Under the pieces are notes generated by a model. That model was not told where the DNA came from and ran no database searches. It saw only the letters and a program-made list of their open reading frames with translations. From Chryseosolibacter sp964438975 (GTDB lineage Bacteria; Bacteroidota; Bacteroidia; Cytophagales; Cyclobacteriaceae), in NCBI GenBank assembly GCA_964438975.1, contig CAYTMU010000012.1, positions 12,475 through 76,474 of the forward strand: 64,000 nucleotides of DNA, read 5' to 3'. Of this stretch, positions 43,689 to 51,910 are shown in pieces. A program made the position numbers and the translations under genes. How positions within the stretch are numbered: position 1 is the first letter of the stretch; each line of letters starts with the position of its first letter.

Positions 43689-43781
43689 CTGCCTTCGCTG
43701 AAGCTTCGGCAGGCGAAGCCCTAGTCCTTACCCCCTTACCCCCCTAGCCCTTACCCCCTTATCCCTTATCCCCTTACCCCC
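43689..43781. repeat. Palindrome plus C-rich tandem array (CCCTTACC units)
   Basis: 43689-43718 is an imperfect palindrome (CTGCCTTCGC...GAAGCTTC...GGCAGGCGAAG). It is followed by about seven degenerate CCCTTA / CCCCTTACC units from 43727 to the stop codon of the patatin gene at 43782. It fills the whole convergent spacer. Confidence 0.75.
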
Positions 43782-46055
43782 TCACTCCAACAACTCCTTC
43801 AATCGCTCAATCGCCTCACGGTTTTTCTCCGAACTTAGATTGTCGATGAGGCTCTGCTTTTCACGTGTGGTGAGTCGCCAACTGAGGGATGCCCGGGCGT
43901 TGAGCTTGCGGATGCTATCCATGTCGTGCAGTATGGGAACAAAGGAGCCGACTTGGTATTCTATATCGATGCGGTCGATTGGTTTTTCAAACCACGAGGT
44001 CGAGTAACCGATCAGCAGGTCGCTGGTGATATCCTGGAAGTTTTCGAAATTATTGTATACACTGCTGATCGGCTGAGTGAATTCATCAAGCAATGTTTGC
44101 CCCTTTCGTTCGGGGATCGAAGCAAGTTTCGGTGAATCGCGTATTGATAGGAAGAGAACTCCTGAAGTGTTCTTTTGTATCCAGTCTCTGTATGCGTGCA
44201 TAAACCGGATTGCATCGTTGAGGCCGAAGTTGTCGGAGATGCCCGCATCCATGATGTACAGCGAGGGCACCGTCGGCAAAGTTGTATTGGGTGTGATATA
44301 CGGAAATGTTGCGCACATGCGCAGCGCGGAAAGAAAGCGGAGGTTACCGGCACCGTTTTCCGCGAAGAGACGATGGAAGTCGACACCGCCATACTTAGCG
44401 GTAGCGTCCTTGGGCAGAGATGTTAGCTCCGAGTTCAGGAAAGAAACCGGCCGCGCAGCGATGTAAAGCTTACGGCCATCGTTAATGATCGTCGGGCTGA
44501 GTACCATCATTGGTATTATGGCCTGGAGTTCCAGCGTATCGTAGGCCGATATGGGTTTGTCCATCGATCCCTCAGTGATCTGATTGAGTTGTTGTTCGAA
44601 GGTATAAGCGCGGTCCTTCAGATAGGAATTGCCCGCGTACTCGAAGCGTGTGAAGCCGACGAACAAGTCATTCGCCAGCAAGCTGAAGATCAATGGATTC
44701 AGGTTGTCAGTTGATATCTTGCTCCGATACTGGGGTGCGTATGGATTGATGTTCTCGCCGAGCTTCTGGCGAAGTTTGAGCTCGCGAAAATAGCTTGCAC
44801 CGATAAGACCACCGGATGCACCGGTAATGAGGATACTGTTCTCCATCAGTTTTCCACCGGTCAGGCTGTCGGCTACTTGCATTGCGTTGAAAGTCCATAG
44901 GGCCGCCCGCTTCCCCCCACCACTGGCGCAGAGGAAAACCATCTTGGGCTTTTCATTGAATTTACTACGCCAGGCTTCCAGCATCGGAAAGGTGCGGGCC
45001 CGGTCTTCCGCGATCGCTGTGCTGTCGTTCAGCATCGCGAGGGACTCGATTGAGTACTCAGTATCCTCGTTGTCGTAGTTCAATCCGAACGCTTTGTATT
45101 CCTTTGCGAAGTAATCCTGACCGACGAGCGAGTTGATGAAGATCAGGAGAAAAAGGGCGATTGTAGCCGACCAGTTCCCGAACCAGTAAGAGAAGGCACC
45201 GGCGATCATTACAAATATCGTCAGGAAGATGATGAAGCTCGCCGCCGCGGGTAGCTGGAACACGGGATAGTCTTTCAGGACACCAAGTACCAAGACCGTT
45301 GCAAAGATAAATAGCTCAATGACGACCAGGTTGAAGTGGTTTTGATCGAATACCTGAAGGATCGTTGCACGGTCGTAGAAATGGGCATCCTGGACGCGCT
45401 TGAACTTCAGGTTGTAATCGAGGTAGCTGTCTACGCGTATTTGCTTTTTGCGGGCAATATCCAATTTTTTCATAGCGCTGGCACGCGTGACCTTTACACT
45501 ATGCTTCAGTTTTTCGTCGATCTGGCAGACGACATATTTGAATATATCTTTGTTCGTGAATGTAAAGTAGACGAAGAATATCAGCGTCATTACCACATAG
45601 CCGGATAGTAGCCCGGCAAGGTGGGTGTAGATCGATCCCCTGGATGCATACTCATTGTTGAGTTGAAAACCGATGATCTGATATATGTACATCCCGAAGA
45701 ATGCAAGCGGTATGATACTGTTGTTGACACAGAATTTCGTGAATGGCCGCGGCAATGTGCCCACGAATGTGAAGCGATGACCGTCGTTGATATAGCAGGT
45801 GATATGAAACGACATCGTGAACCCCGCTACGCAGATGCCCATGATGAAGAAACTCATGAAGTTTACTTTGTTAAGATATTCCGGATCCAGAAAGAGATAA
45901 GGGATACCCAGGTACCTTCCGAAGGCGCCTGTGATCATGGCAAACAGGATAACCCAGCAGAGTAGCAAGACGTGATTGCGCTTGAAATTGTTCAGCAGTA
46001 GTTGGACGGGAAAAGAGTAGCCGAAAGCGCTGAGAACGGAGTAAATCCTTTGCAT
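43782..46055 (-). CDS. Membrane-anchored patatin-like phospholipase
   Basis: 757 residues, large for a patatin. The N-terminal third contains about eight membrane helices (first block roughly residues 25-175, second 245-320) with a basic cytosolic loop (KKLDIARKKQIR) between. The C-terminal catalytic part has the oxyanion-hole ASGGGKRAALW, the nucleophile elbow ITGASGGLIGASYF (GxSxG variant GASGG) and the Asp motif MDAGISDNFG. It should hydrolyse acyl esters of lipids at the inner membrane. It is 63 bp from the GH3-family gene on the same strand. Export is not required, since the catalytic domain probably faces the cytoplasm. Confidence 0.85.
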   Translation of the reverse strand: MQRIYSVLSAFGYSFPVQLLLNNFKRNHVLLLCWVILFAMITGAFGRYLGIPYLFLDPEYLNKVNFMSFFIMGICVAGFTMSFHITCYINDGHRFTFVGTLPRPFTKFCVNNSIIPLAFFGMYIYQIIGFQLNNEYASRGSIYTHLAGLLSGYVVMTLIFFVYFTFTNKDIFKYVVCQIDEKLKHSVKVTRASAMKKLDIARKKQIRVDSYLDYNLKFKRVQDAHFYDRATILQVFDQNHFNLVVIELFIFATVLVLGVLKDYPVFQLPAAASFIIFLTIFVMIAGAFSYWFGNWSATIALFLLIFINSLVGQDYFAKEYKAFGLNYDNEDTEYSIESLAMLNDSTAIAEDRARTFPMLEAWRSKFNEKPKMVFLCASGGGKRAALWTFNAMQVADSLTGGKLMENSILITGASGGLIGASYFRELKLRQKLGENINPYAPQYRSKISTDNLNPLIFSLLANDLFVGFTRFEYAGNSYLKDRAYTFEQQLNQITEGSMDKPISAYDTLELQAIIPMMVLSPTIINDGRKLYIAARPVSFLNSELTSLPKDATAKYGGVDFHRLFAENGAGNLRFLSALRMCATFPYITPNTTLPTVPSLYIMDAGISDNFGLNDAIRFMHAYRDWIQKNTSGVLFLSIRDSPKLASIPERKGQTLLDEFTQPISSVYNNFENFQDITSDLLIGYSTSWFEKPIDRIDIEYQVGSFVPILHDMDSIRKLNARASLSWRLTTREKQSLIDNLSSEKNREAIERLKELLE

Positions 46056-46118
46056 GGGGCGTTATTCTGTAAGTTACCGCTTTTTCGTGATTGTTTTGCC
46101 GTGGGCGCGGTTATTTGT

Positions 46119-47627
46119 TCACCAGGCCGGCAGGTGCGCGATACGTCGGAGCTCGTCTGCCACCTTGCGGTCGTTGGCCAGGCGTGGCACCTTGTTTTGG
46201 CCGCCGAGTTTTCCCTGGGAACGCATATAGTCGATGAATGCATTCGCGGGAAGTGCGGTGATCTGCAACGTTTTTAGAATGCTTCCGCGTATCAGATCAT
46301 CGTAATACGCATTTAGTCCCCGTAGCTGATTGTCGAGTTCGAGCGCGAATGCTTCTGAGTCACGGGGAGGTGTGGAGAATTCGATGAGCCACTCGTGGTG
46401 AGGCAGTCCCTGTTCCGCGGTGACACGTGGCGCGACAGTAAACTCTACAACACCCGTTTCCGGAAATGTCTGACGCGTGCGCTTCAGTGCCTGTTCGACT
46501 TCCTCACCAATGACGTGTTCCCCGAATGCGGAGATAAAGTGCTTTATCCGTCCGGTCACGATCACGCGATGGGGATTGGTGGATACAAACCTTACGGTGT
46601 CACCAATTGAGTAGCCCCAAAGCCCGGCATTACTGTTGAGAACGACGGCGTAATTTTTCCCGGTGGTGACCTCCCCGATGTGAAGTCGCGTTGGATTTTC
46701 ATCGAAATACTCCTCGGTAGGAATGAACTCAAAAAAGATCCCCGCATTCAGAAGTAATAGCAAACCTTCTTCGTGCTGAGAGTCTTGATATGCAAGAAAT
46801 CCTTCCGATGCAGGATATGTCTCAATGGAATCGATTTGCTTGCCAATGGTGTCGAAGAGCTTCGCACGGTACGGCTCGAAGTTTACGCCGCCATAGACGA
46901 ACATGGAAAAATTAGGGAATACGTCTTTGATCTTCTTTCCTGTCCGCTCCTGAATCCGGTCAAAATACATCTGCACCCACGGCGGGATGCCCGAAATGAG
47001 TGTCATATCCTCGTGGATGGTTTCGTCGATAATACGATCTAGCTTTTCCTCCCAATCGGAGATACAGTTGGTCTCGTAGCTGGGCTTTTGATTGGTCCGG
47101 AGATACGATGGTACGTGATGGTTGACGATGCCCGACAGGCGTCCGGTTTTGATCCCGTTTTTTTCCTCAAGTTCCGGACTTCCCGAAAGGAAGATCAGGC
47201 CCCCGTCGAGAAAAGAAGCCCTGCCCGTTTCTTTGACATAACTCAACAAGGCGTTGCGCGCGCCGTTAATGTGGTTGGGAACAGAGTGTTTGGTAATGGG
47301 AATATATTTTGTTCCCGAGGTGGTTCCCGAGGTCTTGGCGAGGTAGGCAGGCTTCCCACTCCACAGCACATCGGGCTTCCCCTTGGCTACCTCGTCAAAA
47401 TATGTTTTCAGTCCTTCGTAATCGCGTACCGGTACCTGCTTCCGGAAATCGTCATAAGACCGTATGTTCCGAAATTGGTGGTCCTGACCGAATCTGGTGG
47501 ACTGCCCTGTTCGTATCAACGACTCAAAAATACGCTGTTGAAACCGGTGGGGGTCGAGTGTCCACTCTCTCGTCTGCTGCGCAACGTATGCGGCCAATGG
47601 CTTCGCTAATACCGACCGAATTCCCAT
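46119..47627 (-). CDS. GH3 auxin-responsive-family acyl-adenylating enzyme
   Basis: 502 residues. Adenylation motif TSGTTSGTK (99-107), YPASEGFLAYQ (motif 2 region) and the C-terminal TGRIKHFISAFGEHV match the GH3/JAR1 family, which adenylate carboxylic acids and link them to amino acids. In bacteria the substrate is unknown. The ATG at 47627 (MGIRSVLAKP) is used; a TTG at 47639 adds four residues. It is cotranscribed with the patatin gene (63 bp), so a lipid-derived or fatty-acid carboxylate is a reasonable guess. Confidence 0.88.
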   Translation of the reverse strand: MGIRSVLAKPLAAYVAQQTREWTLDPHRFQQRIFESLIRTGQSTRFGQDHQFRNIRSYDDFRKQVPVRDYEGLKTYFDEVAKGKPDVLWSGKPAYLAKTSGTTSGTKYIPITKHSVPNHINGARNALLSYVKETGRASFLDGGLIFLSGSPELEEKNGIKTGRLSGIVNHHVPSYLRTNQKPSYETNCISDWEEKLDRIIDETIHEDMTLISGIPPWVQMYFDRIQERTGKKIKDVFPNFSMFVYGGVNFEPYRAKLFDTIGKQIDSIETYPASEGFLAYQDSQHEEGLLLLLNAGIFFEFIPTEEYFDENPTRLHIGEVTTGKNYAVVLNSNAGLWGYSIGDTVRFVSTNPHRVIVTGRIKHFISAFGEHVIGEEVEQALKRTRQTFPETGVVEFTVAPRVTAEQGLPHHEWLIEFSTPPRDSEAFALELDNQLRGLNAYYDDLIRGSILKTLQITALPANAFIDYMRSQGKLGGQNKVPRLANDRKVADELRRIAHLPAW

Positions 47628-47729
47628 AGCTTTCGTCAATTCAAGATTCTAAATTATTCAAATTTTCGATAAGGTTCGGATACTGGTATTTTGGTTATTG
47701 CCTTGAAAAATTCTTCTTAACTTGACGGA

Positions 47730-49172
47730 ATGAGAACAACACTCAAAATCATTGTAATTGGATTTGTGTCAGGACTTGCAGGCTCGTACGCAGGGTTTCG
47801 GTACTTTCAGGAACCAGGGGCAAAGCAAGGATCAGCCGTTGACTTCCGGACGGTGAACTACGATTCGGGTACGGCGCCCTTGCCGTACGCGGGACCAGCG
47901 CCCACTCCCGGCACGGCGGCAGCACCTCCGATTGATTTCCGTGAAGCGGCCGCGAAGTCCACGCCCAGTGTTGTCTATATCAACAGTATCTCACAGGGTG
48001 TTACCTATTCTACCTGGGACTGGTTCTTTGGTGAAACTCCCGGGAGGCAGACACAGGTCAGCAGCGGCTCGGGTGTAATATTTACAAATGACGGCTATAT
48101 AATTACGAACAATCACGTTGTTGCACAGGCGGAGCGTATAGAAGTGAACTACAATAAGCGCGTTTATCCTGCGGAACTTATCGGCACTGACCCGTCAACT
48201 GATCTTGCAGTGATCAAGATACAGGCCAGCGACCTTCCTGCAATTTCACTGGGGAATACACGCGAGCTTGAGGTTGGTGAGTGGGTGATTGCGGTGGGAA
48301 ATCCATTTTCACTTGCCTCCACTGTAACGGCGGGTATTGTCAGCGCCAAAGGAAGGAAGATAGGGATACTTGAAGGCAAATTTCCGATTGAGTCATTCAT
48401 TCAGACGGATGCAGCTATCAATCCGGGAAACTCCGGTGGTGCACTCGTGAATATCAAAGGAGAGCTGGTAGGAATTAATACGGCGATTTTGTCAAGAACA
48501 GGCTCTTATACAGGGTATGCTTTTGCTGTGCCAGTAGACATTGCGCGGAAGGTGTTCTCCGATCTTGTCAAGTTCGGCATCGTGCAGCGCGCTGTTTTTG
48601 GCGGACGCGTGGTGGAATACGACTTCGCCAATGCGAAAAAGTACAATCTCGACACGCGGGTGGAGCGCTATCGAGGTGTGTTACTCGAAGCGGTTGACCG
48701 CGACGGACCTGCCGTGAAAGCAGGACTCAGTCCCGGTGACGTTATCACGCATATCAACAACGTCGAAATCAATTCGCAAAGCGCGTTTGAAGAGGAATTG
48801 AGTTATCGCTATCCCGGCGATAAAGTGAATCTGCAATATGTGCGCGACAATAAAAATGGGTCCACAACGGTCACGCTTGTGAACCGCGATGGTACTACGG
48901 AGATAATCCGGCGGCACATTGTCGAAGCTGATTTCCTGGGGGCGCACCTGGAACCCACCCAGTATGGTGTGAAGGTTTTCAGGATACAGGAGAAAAGTGT
49001 TCTGAAACAAATTGGAATCCCCGAAAATTTTACGATTGTCGCGATTAACCGGGTGCGAGTAAAAGAACCGCAGGAAGTAATCGAATTCTTTCAGAAGTAT
49101 CGGGGTTCCGGCCGCATTTACGGCGTCAATGCCTCCAGGCAGCAGATAGAGATTCCTTTCTCGATAAGATGA
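47730..49172 (+). CDS. HtrA/Deg-family trypsin-like serine protease
   Basis: 480 residues. An N-terminal membrane/signal segment (about 5-24) is followed by a Pro/Ala-rich linker. The triad is in ITNNHVVA (His about 129), DPSTDLAVIKI (Asp) and QTDAAINPGNSGGALV (Ser about 235). A PDZ domain (AGLSPGDVITHINNVEI, about 310-400) is clear, and a second, weaker PDZ-like end follows (GIPENFTIVAINRVR). It degrades or refolds damaged envelope proteins. It is convergent with dnaA by 12 bp. Confidence 0.92.
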   Translation: MRTTLKIIVIGFVSGLAGSYAGFRYFQEPGAKQGSAVDFRTVNYDSGTAPLPYAGPAPTPGTAAAPPIDFREAAAKSTPSVVYINSISQGVTYSTWDWFFGETPGRQTQVSSGSGVIFTNDGYIITNNHVVAQAERIEVNYNKRVYPAELIGTDPSTDLAVIKIQASDLPAISLGNTRELEVGEWVIAVGNPFSLASTVTAGIVSAKGRKIGILEGKFPIESFIQTDAAINPGNSGGALVNIKGELVGINTAILSRTGSYTGYAFAVPVDIARKVFSDLVKFGIVQRAVFGGRVVEYDFANAKKYNLDTRVERYRGVLLEAVDRDGPAVKAGLSPGDVITHINNVEINSQSAFEEELSYRYPGDKVNLQYVRDNKNGSTTVTLVNRDGTTEIIRRHIVEADFLGAHLEPTQYGVKVFRIQEKSVLKQIGIPENFTIVAINRVRVKEPQEVIEFFQKYRGSGRIYGVNASRQQIEIPFSIR

Positions 49173-49184
49173 CCGAATGAAATA

Positions 49185-50615
49185 TCAGGATACTCTTAAT
49201 TTGAGTTTTTTTCCAAGCTCATCGACTGAGGCTTTGAAGTTCGAGTCCGTTTTCATCATGTCTTCCACGGACTCAAGCGCGTGAATCACGGTGCTGTGAT
49301 CACGGCCTCCGAAGTTTTCTCCTATCAGCGCAAGCGTTAATTGGGTGAATCGCTTGCAGAAGTACATGGCCACCTGTCGGGGAATAACGATCTCGCGCTT
49401 CTTGACTTTGCCTTTCATTGCGTCGAGATCGCACTTGAAGTATTCCGCCACCGTCTTTTGTATGAAATCGACGCTGACATCAGATTGAATTTCCTTGATG
49501 ATATTCTTCAACACCTCCTTCGCCAGTTCAAGATCGATCTCTTTTTTCAGGAGGGTAGCGTGGAAGATCAACGAGTTGAGCACGCCTTCCATGTCGCGCA
49601 GGTTCGTATCAACGCTGTACGCGAGGTACTCGGATACTTCCGTCGGGATCTCGATGCCATCCGCCTGCATCTTGCGATTGATAATCGCCAGTTTTGTTTC
49701 GAAGTCAGGTTCCTGTAGATCCGCTGTAAGCCCCCATTTGAAGCGCGAAAGCAGCCGCTCCTGAAAACCTTTGAGGTCTCGAGGTGGGCAGTCGCTCGTC
49801 ATGATAATTTGTTTGCCGGATTGGTGTAGTTGGTTAAAGATGTGAAAGAACATCTCCTGCGTCTTCTCGCGGCCTGCGAGAAACTGAACATCATCGAGGA
49901 TCAGCAAGTCGACTTGCAGATAAAAGTTCTGGAAGTCCTGCAAGCGGTGATTCTGCAGTGCATTGAGGAATTGATTGGTGAAATCATTCTGGTCCACGTA
50001 CAACACGACCTTTGCCGGCATGTTGTTCTTGATCTCATTTCCAATTGCCTGAACAAGGTGTGTCTTTCCCACACCTACACCGCCGTACAACATCAACGGA
50101 TTGAAAGACGTTACTCCCGGCTTTTTTGCAACGGCGAGTCCTGCAGAACGCGCGAGCCTGTTACAGTCGCCTTCGACGAAGTTATCAAACGAATATGCTG
50201 GATTGAGCCTGGAATTGATGTTCTGTGGATTCAGGGCCTTTAGCGCAAAAGGCGAGTAGTCGTCCGAGCCGAAAGCGCCGGAGGACCCTACTGTACCTCT
50301 GCGATTTCCGATCCCATTAGCAGGGTAGTTGACTGCCACCGGGGGAGTTTGTTGATTGCCGCTGTCAACGACCACGGAATATTCGAGTCGCCCGGTTGGG
50401 CCAAGCACCGTGTGTATGGCCTTCTTCAGTACGCCAACGTAGTTGTCCTCAAGCCATTCGTAGAAGAATTGCGACGGAACCTGGATTGTAAGTACGTCAC
50501 CATCAACGCTGAGTGGAACAATGGGTTTGAACCACGTGCTGAAGTTTTCATCTTCCACATTGATCCGAATCACTTCCAGACAATCATTCCATACCGTGCC
50601 GCAGCTTACTTCCAT
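49185..50615 (-). CDS. dnaA: Chromosomal replication initiator protein DnaA
   Basis: 476 residues. Domain I (about 1-85), the AAA+ module with YGGVGVGKTHLVQAIG (about 172-187), Walker B LILDDVQFLAGR, and domain IV with the DnaA signature GENFGGRDHSTVIHALE (about 432). ATG 50615 (MEVSCGTVW) gives the standard domain I; upstream in-frame sequence is a poor N-terminus. It melts the origin to start replication. It is divergent from the mutase operon; no DnaA boxes are visible in the 190-bp spacer. Confidence 0.95.
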   Translation of the reverse strand: MEVSCGTVWNDCLEVIRINVEDENFSTWFKPIVPLSVDGDVLTIQVPSQFFYEWLEDNYVGVLKKAIHTVLGPTGRLEYSVVVDSGNQQTPPVAVNYPANGIGNRRGTVGSSGAFGSDDYSPFALKALNPQNINSRLNPAYSFDNFVEGDCNRLARSAGLAVAKKPGVTSFNPLMLYGGVGVGKTHLVQAIGNEIKNNMPAKVVLYVDQNDFTNQFLNALQNHRLQDFQNFYLQVDLLILDDVQFLAGREKTQEMFFHIFNQLHQSGKQIIMTSDCPPRDLKGFQERLLSRFKWGLTADLQEPDFETKLAIINRKMQADGIEIPTEVSEYLAYSVDTNLRDMEGVLNSLIFHATLLKKEIDLELAKEVLKNIIKEIQSDVSVDFIQKTVAEYFKCDLDAMKGKVKKREIVIPRQVAMYFCKRFTQLTLALIGENFGGRDHSTVIHALESVEDMMKTDSNFKASVDELGKKLKLRVS

Positions 50616-50665
50616 GTTAGCTCTGAATTCTTGAAGTTTGGGAACCCCAGGAGGGAAGGGGGAGA

Positions 50666-50697
50666 CAAAGATGTAAAAAAAGACCACATCAAAACAA
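50666..50697 (-). promoter_or_regulatory. Putative dnaA promoter
   Basis: On the minus strand, TTG (50697-50695), a 21-bp spacer and CATCTTTG (50673-50666) fit TTG-N~20-TAnnTTTG with one mismatch in the -7 box. It would leave a leader of about 44 nt. Confidence 0.35.
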
Positions 50698-50806
50698 GGC
50701 GTTCTCCTCTTGATTTTTCGGAAAAAAAAACTAGTATCGTTATTTTCTGATTAAATCCAATCCGTACGAGAATTACTGGTTAAAATTGAGCTTAATTGTT
50801 TTTTTC

Positions 50807-51910
50807 ATGGACGGAACTTCGTTTGACATACAGCTGCAAAATCTTTTTCCGGGATCTTCACGAGAAGATTGGAGCAAGATCGCGGCCCGGGAGACAGGAA
50901 GTGAAGATCCGTTTGAAAAACTCATGTGGGAAAGCGTGAGTGGGATTCCTTTTCTGCCATATTACGACGCAGCTGACGAATCTGAACTTCAGTTCGTGAG
51001 GCGTTTTGCATTGCATCGCAAAGTTTCGTCGGGATGGCTAAATGCCCCGGTAGTACATTCAACTGATCAAATGGAAGCTAATCGATTGAGCCTCGATCAC
51101 TTGCTTCACGGCGCCGACGGTGTATTGTTTGATACCCGCGGTGTCAATATCCAGGATGTCAACCCCATGACGCGCGAAATTAAATGGAATCACTGTTATC
51201 TGGGATTTTACCTCGACGGTTCCACTTCGTTGCTTCCATCTCTGCGGGAGCACATTCGCGCGTATTCGGGCAAGGCGCTCGAAGGGACGATGTTCTGGCG
51301 CGATTTAGACAACACACACGACCTTTCGTTCTTTCTGCAGCTTCCTGTTCCGTTCCGCGCACTCGGCTTGCTGATCAGTGAATCAACACCGGCGCATGAA
51401 GTCAGCGATGCGCTGTGGGCCGGTGTTCGCGCCTTTGAACAATTTTGCAACCAGGAAGACAAAGAGCGTGTATTCGGCTCGGTGGCGTTTTCACTGCCGG
51501 CAAATGCGAGACTTCTGGAGAACGTTGCGAAATTCAAGGCTCTTCGAATACTCTGGTTTCAGGTAGCGCGCGCATACGGCTTACGCAAGTATGAGTCTCG
51601 TGAGTTGTTTCTGCATGCACGTTCGTCGTTTGTGCCAGATGGTGACTTTGGCCCCCGGGAAAATATGCTCAAAGGAACCTTCGCCGCGATGGGTGCCCTG
51701 ATGGGTGGCTGTGATGCACTCACAGTGGAGAGTGATGGTACAGCATCCTTTGCGAGACGCTGCGCGCGAAATGTATCGACAATTCTTCGTGAAGAATCTT
51801 TTCTTGATCGCGATATGGACCCGCTGAAAGGCGCCTGGGCCGTAGATGCGATGACACATGCTATCGCTAAAGAAGGCTGGAAACTGTTTCAGCAAAAAAG
51901 TCACGCATGA
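50807..51910 (+). CDS. mutA: Methylmalonyl-CoA mutase small (beta) subunit, short form
   Basis: 367 residues. It resembles the TIM-barrel half of methylmalonyl-CoA mutase (GIPFLPYYDAADE near the N-terminus, AMGALMGGCDALTVESDG, WAVDAMTHAIAKEGWKLF at the end) but lacks the C-terminal cobalamin-like domain carried by longer small subunits. It is the non-catalytic partner of MutB. ATG 50807 (MDGTSFDIQL) is used; a TTG lies 21 bp upstream. Its stop overlaps the large-subunit start as ATGA. Confidence 0.88.
   Translation: MDGTSFDIQLQNLFPGSSREDWSKIAARETGSEDPFEKLMWESVSGIPFLPYYDAADESELQFVRRFALHRKVSSGWLNAPVVHSTDQMEANRLSLDHLLHGADGVLFDTRGVNIQDVNPMTREIKWNHCYLGFYLDGSTSLLPSLREHIRAYSGKALEGTMFWRDLDNTHDLSFFLQLPVPFRALGLLISESTPAHEVSDALWAGVRAFEQFCNQEDKERVFGSVAFSLPANARLLENVAKFKALRILWFQVARAYGLRKYESRELFLHARSSFVPDGDFGPRENMLKGTFAAMGALMGGCDALTVESDGTASFARRCARNVSTILREESFLDRDMDPLKGAWAVDAMTHAIAKEGWKLFQQKSHA

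Noticed and set aside
50616..50806. Possible replication origin next to dnaA
   Set aside because: No TTATCCACA-type boxes or AT-rich 13-mers were seen in this spacer; it reads as a divergent promoter region only.
50738..50806. A longer mutA start at the TTG 50786
   Set aside because: The added residues (SLIVFF) are hydrophobic and unlike the family; ATG 50807 gives the normal N-terminus.
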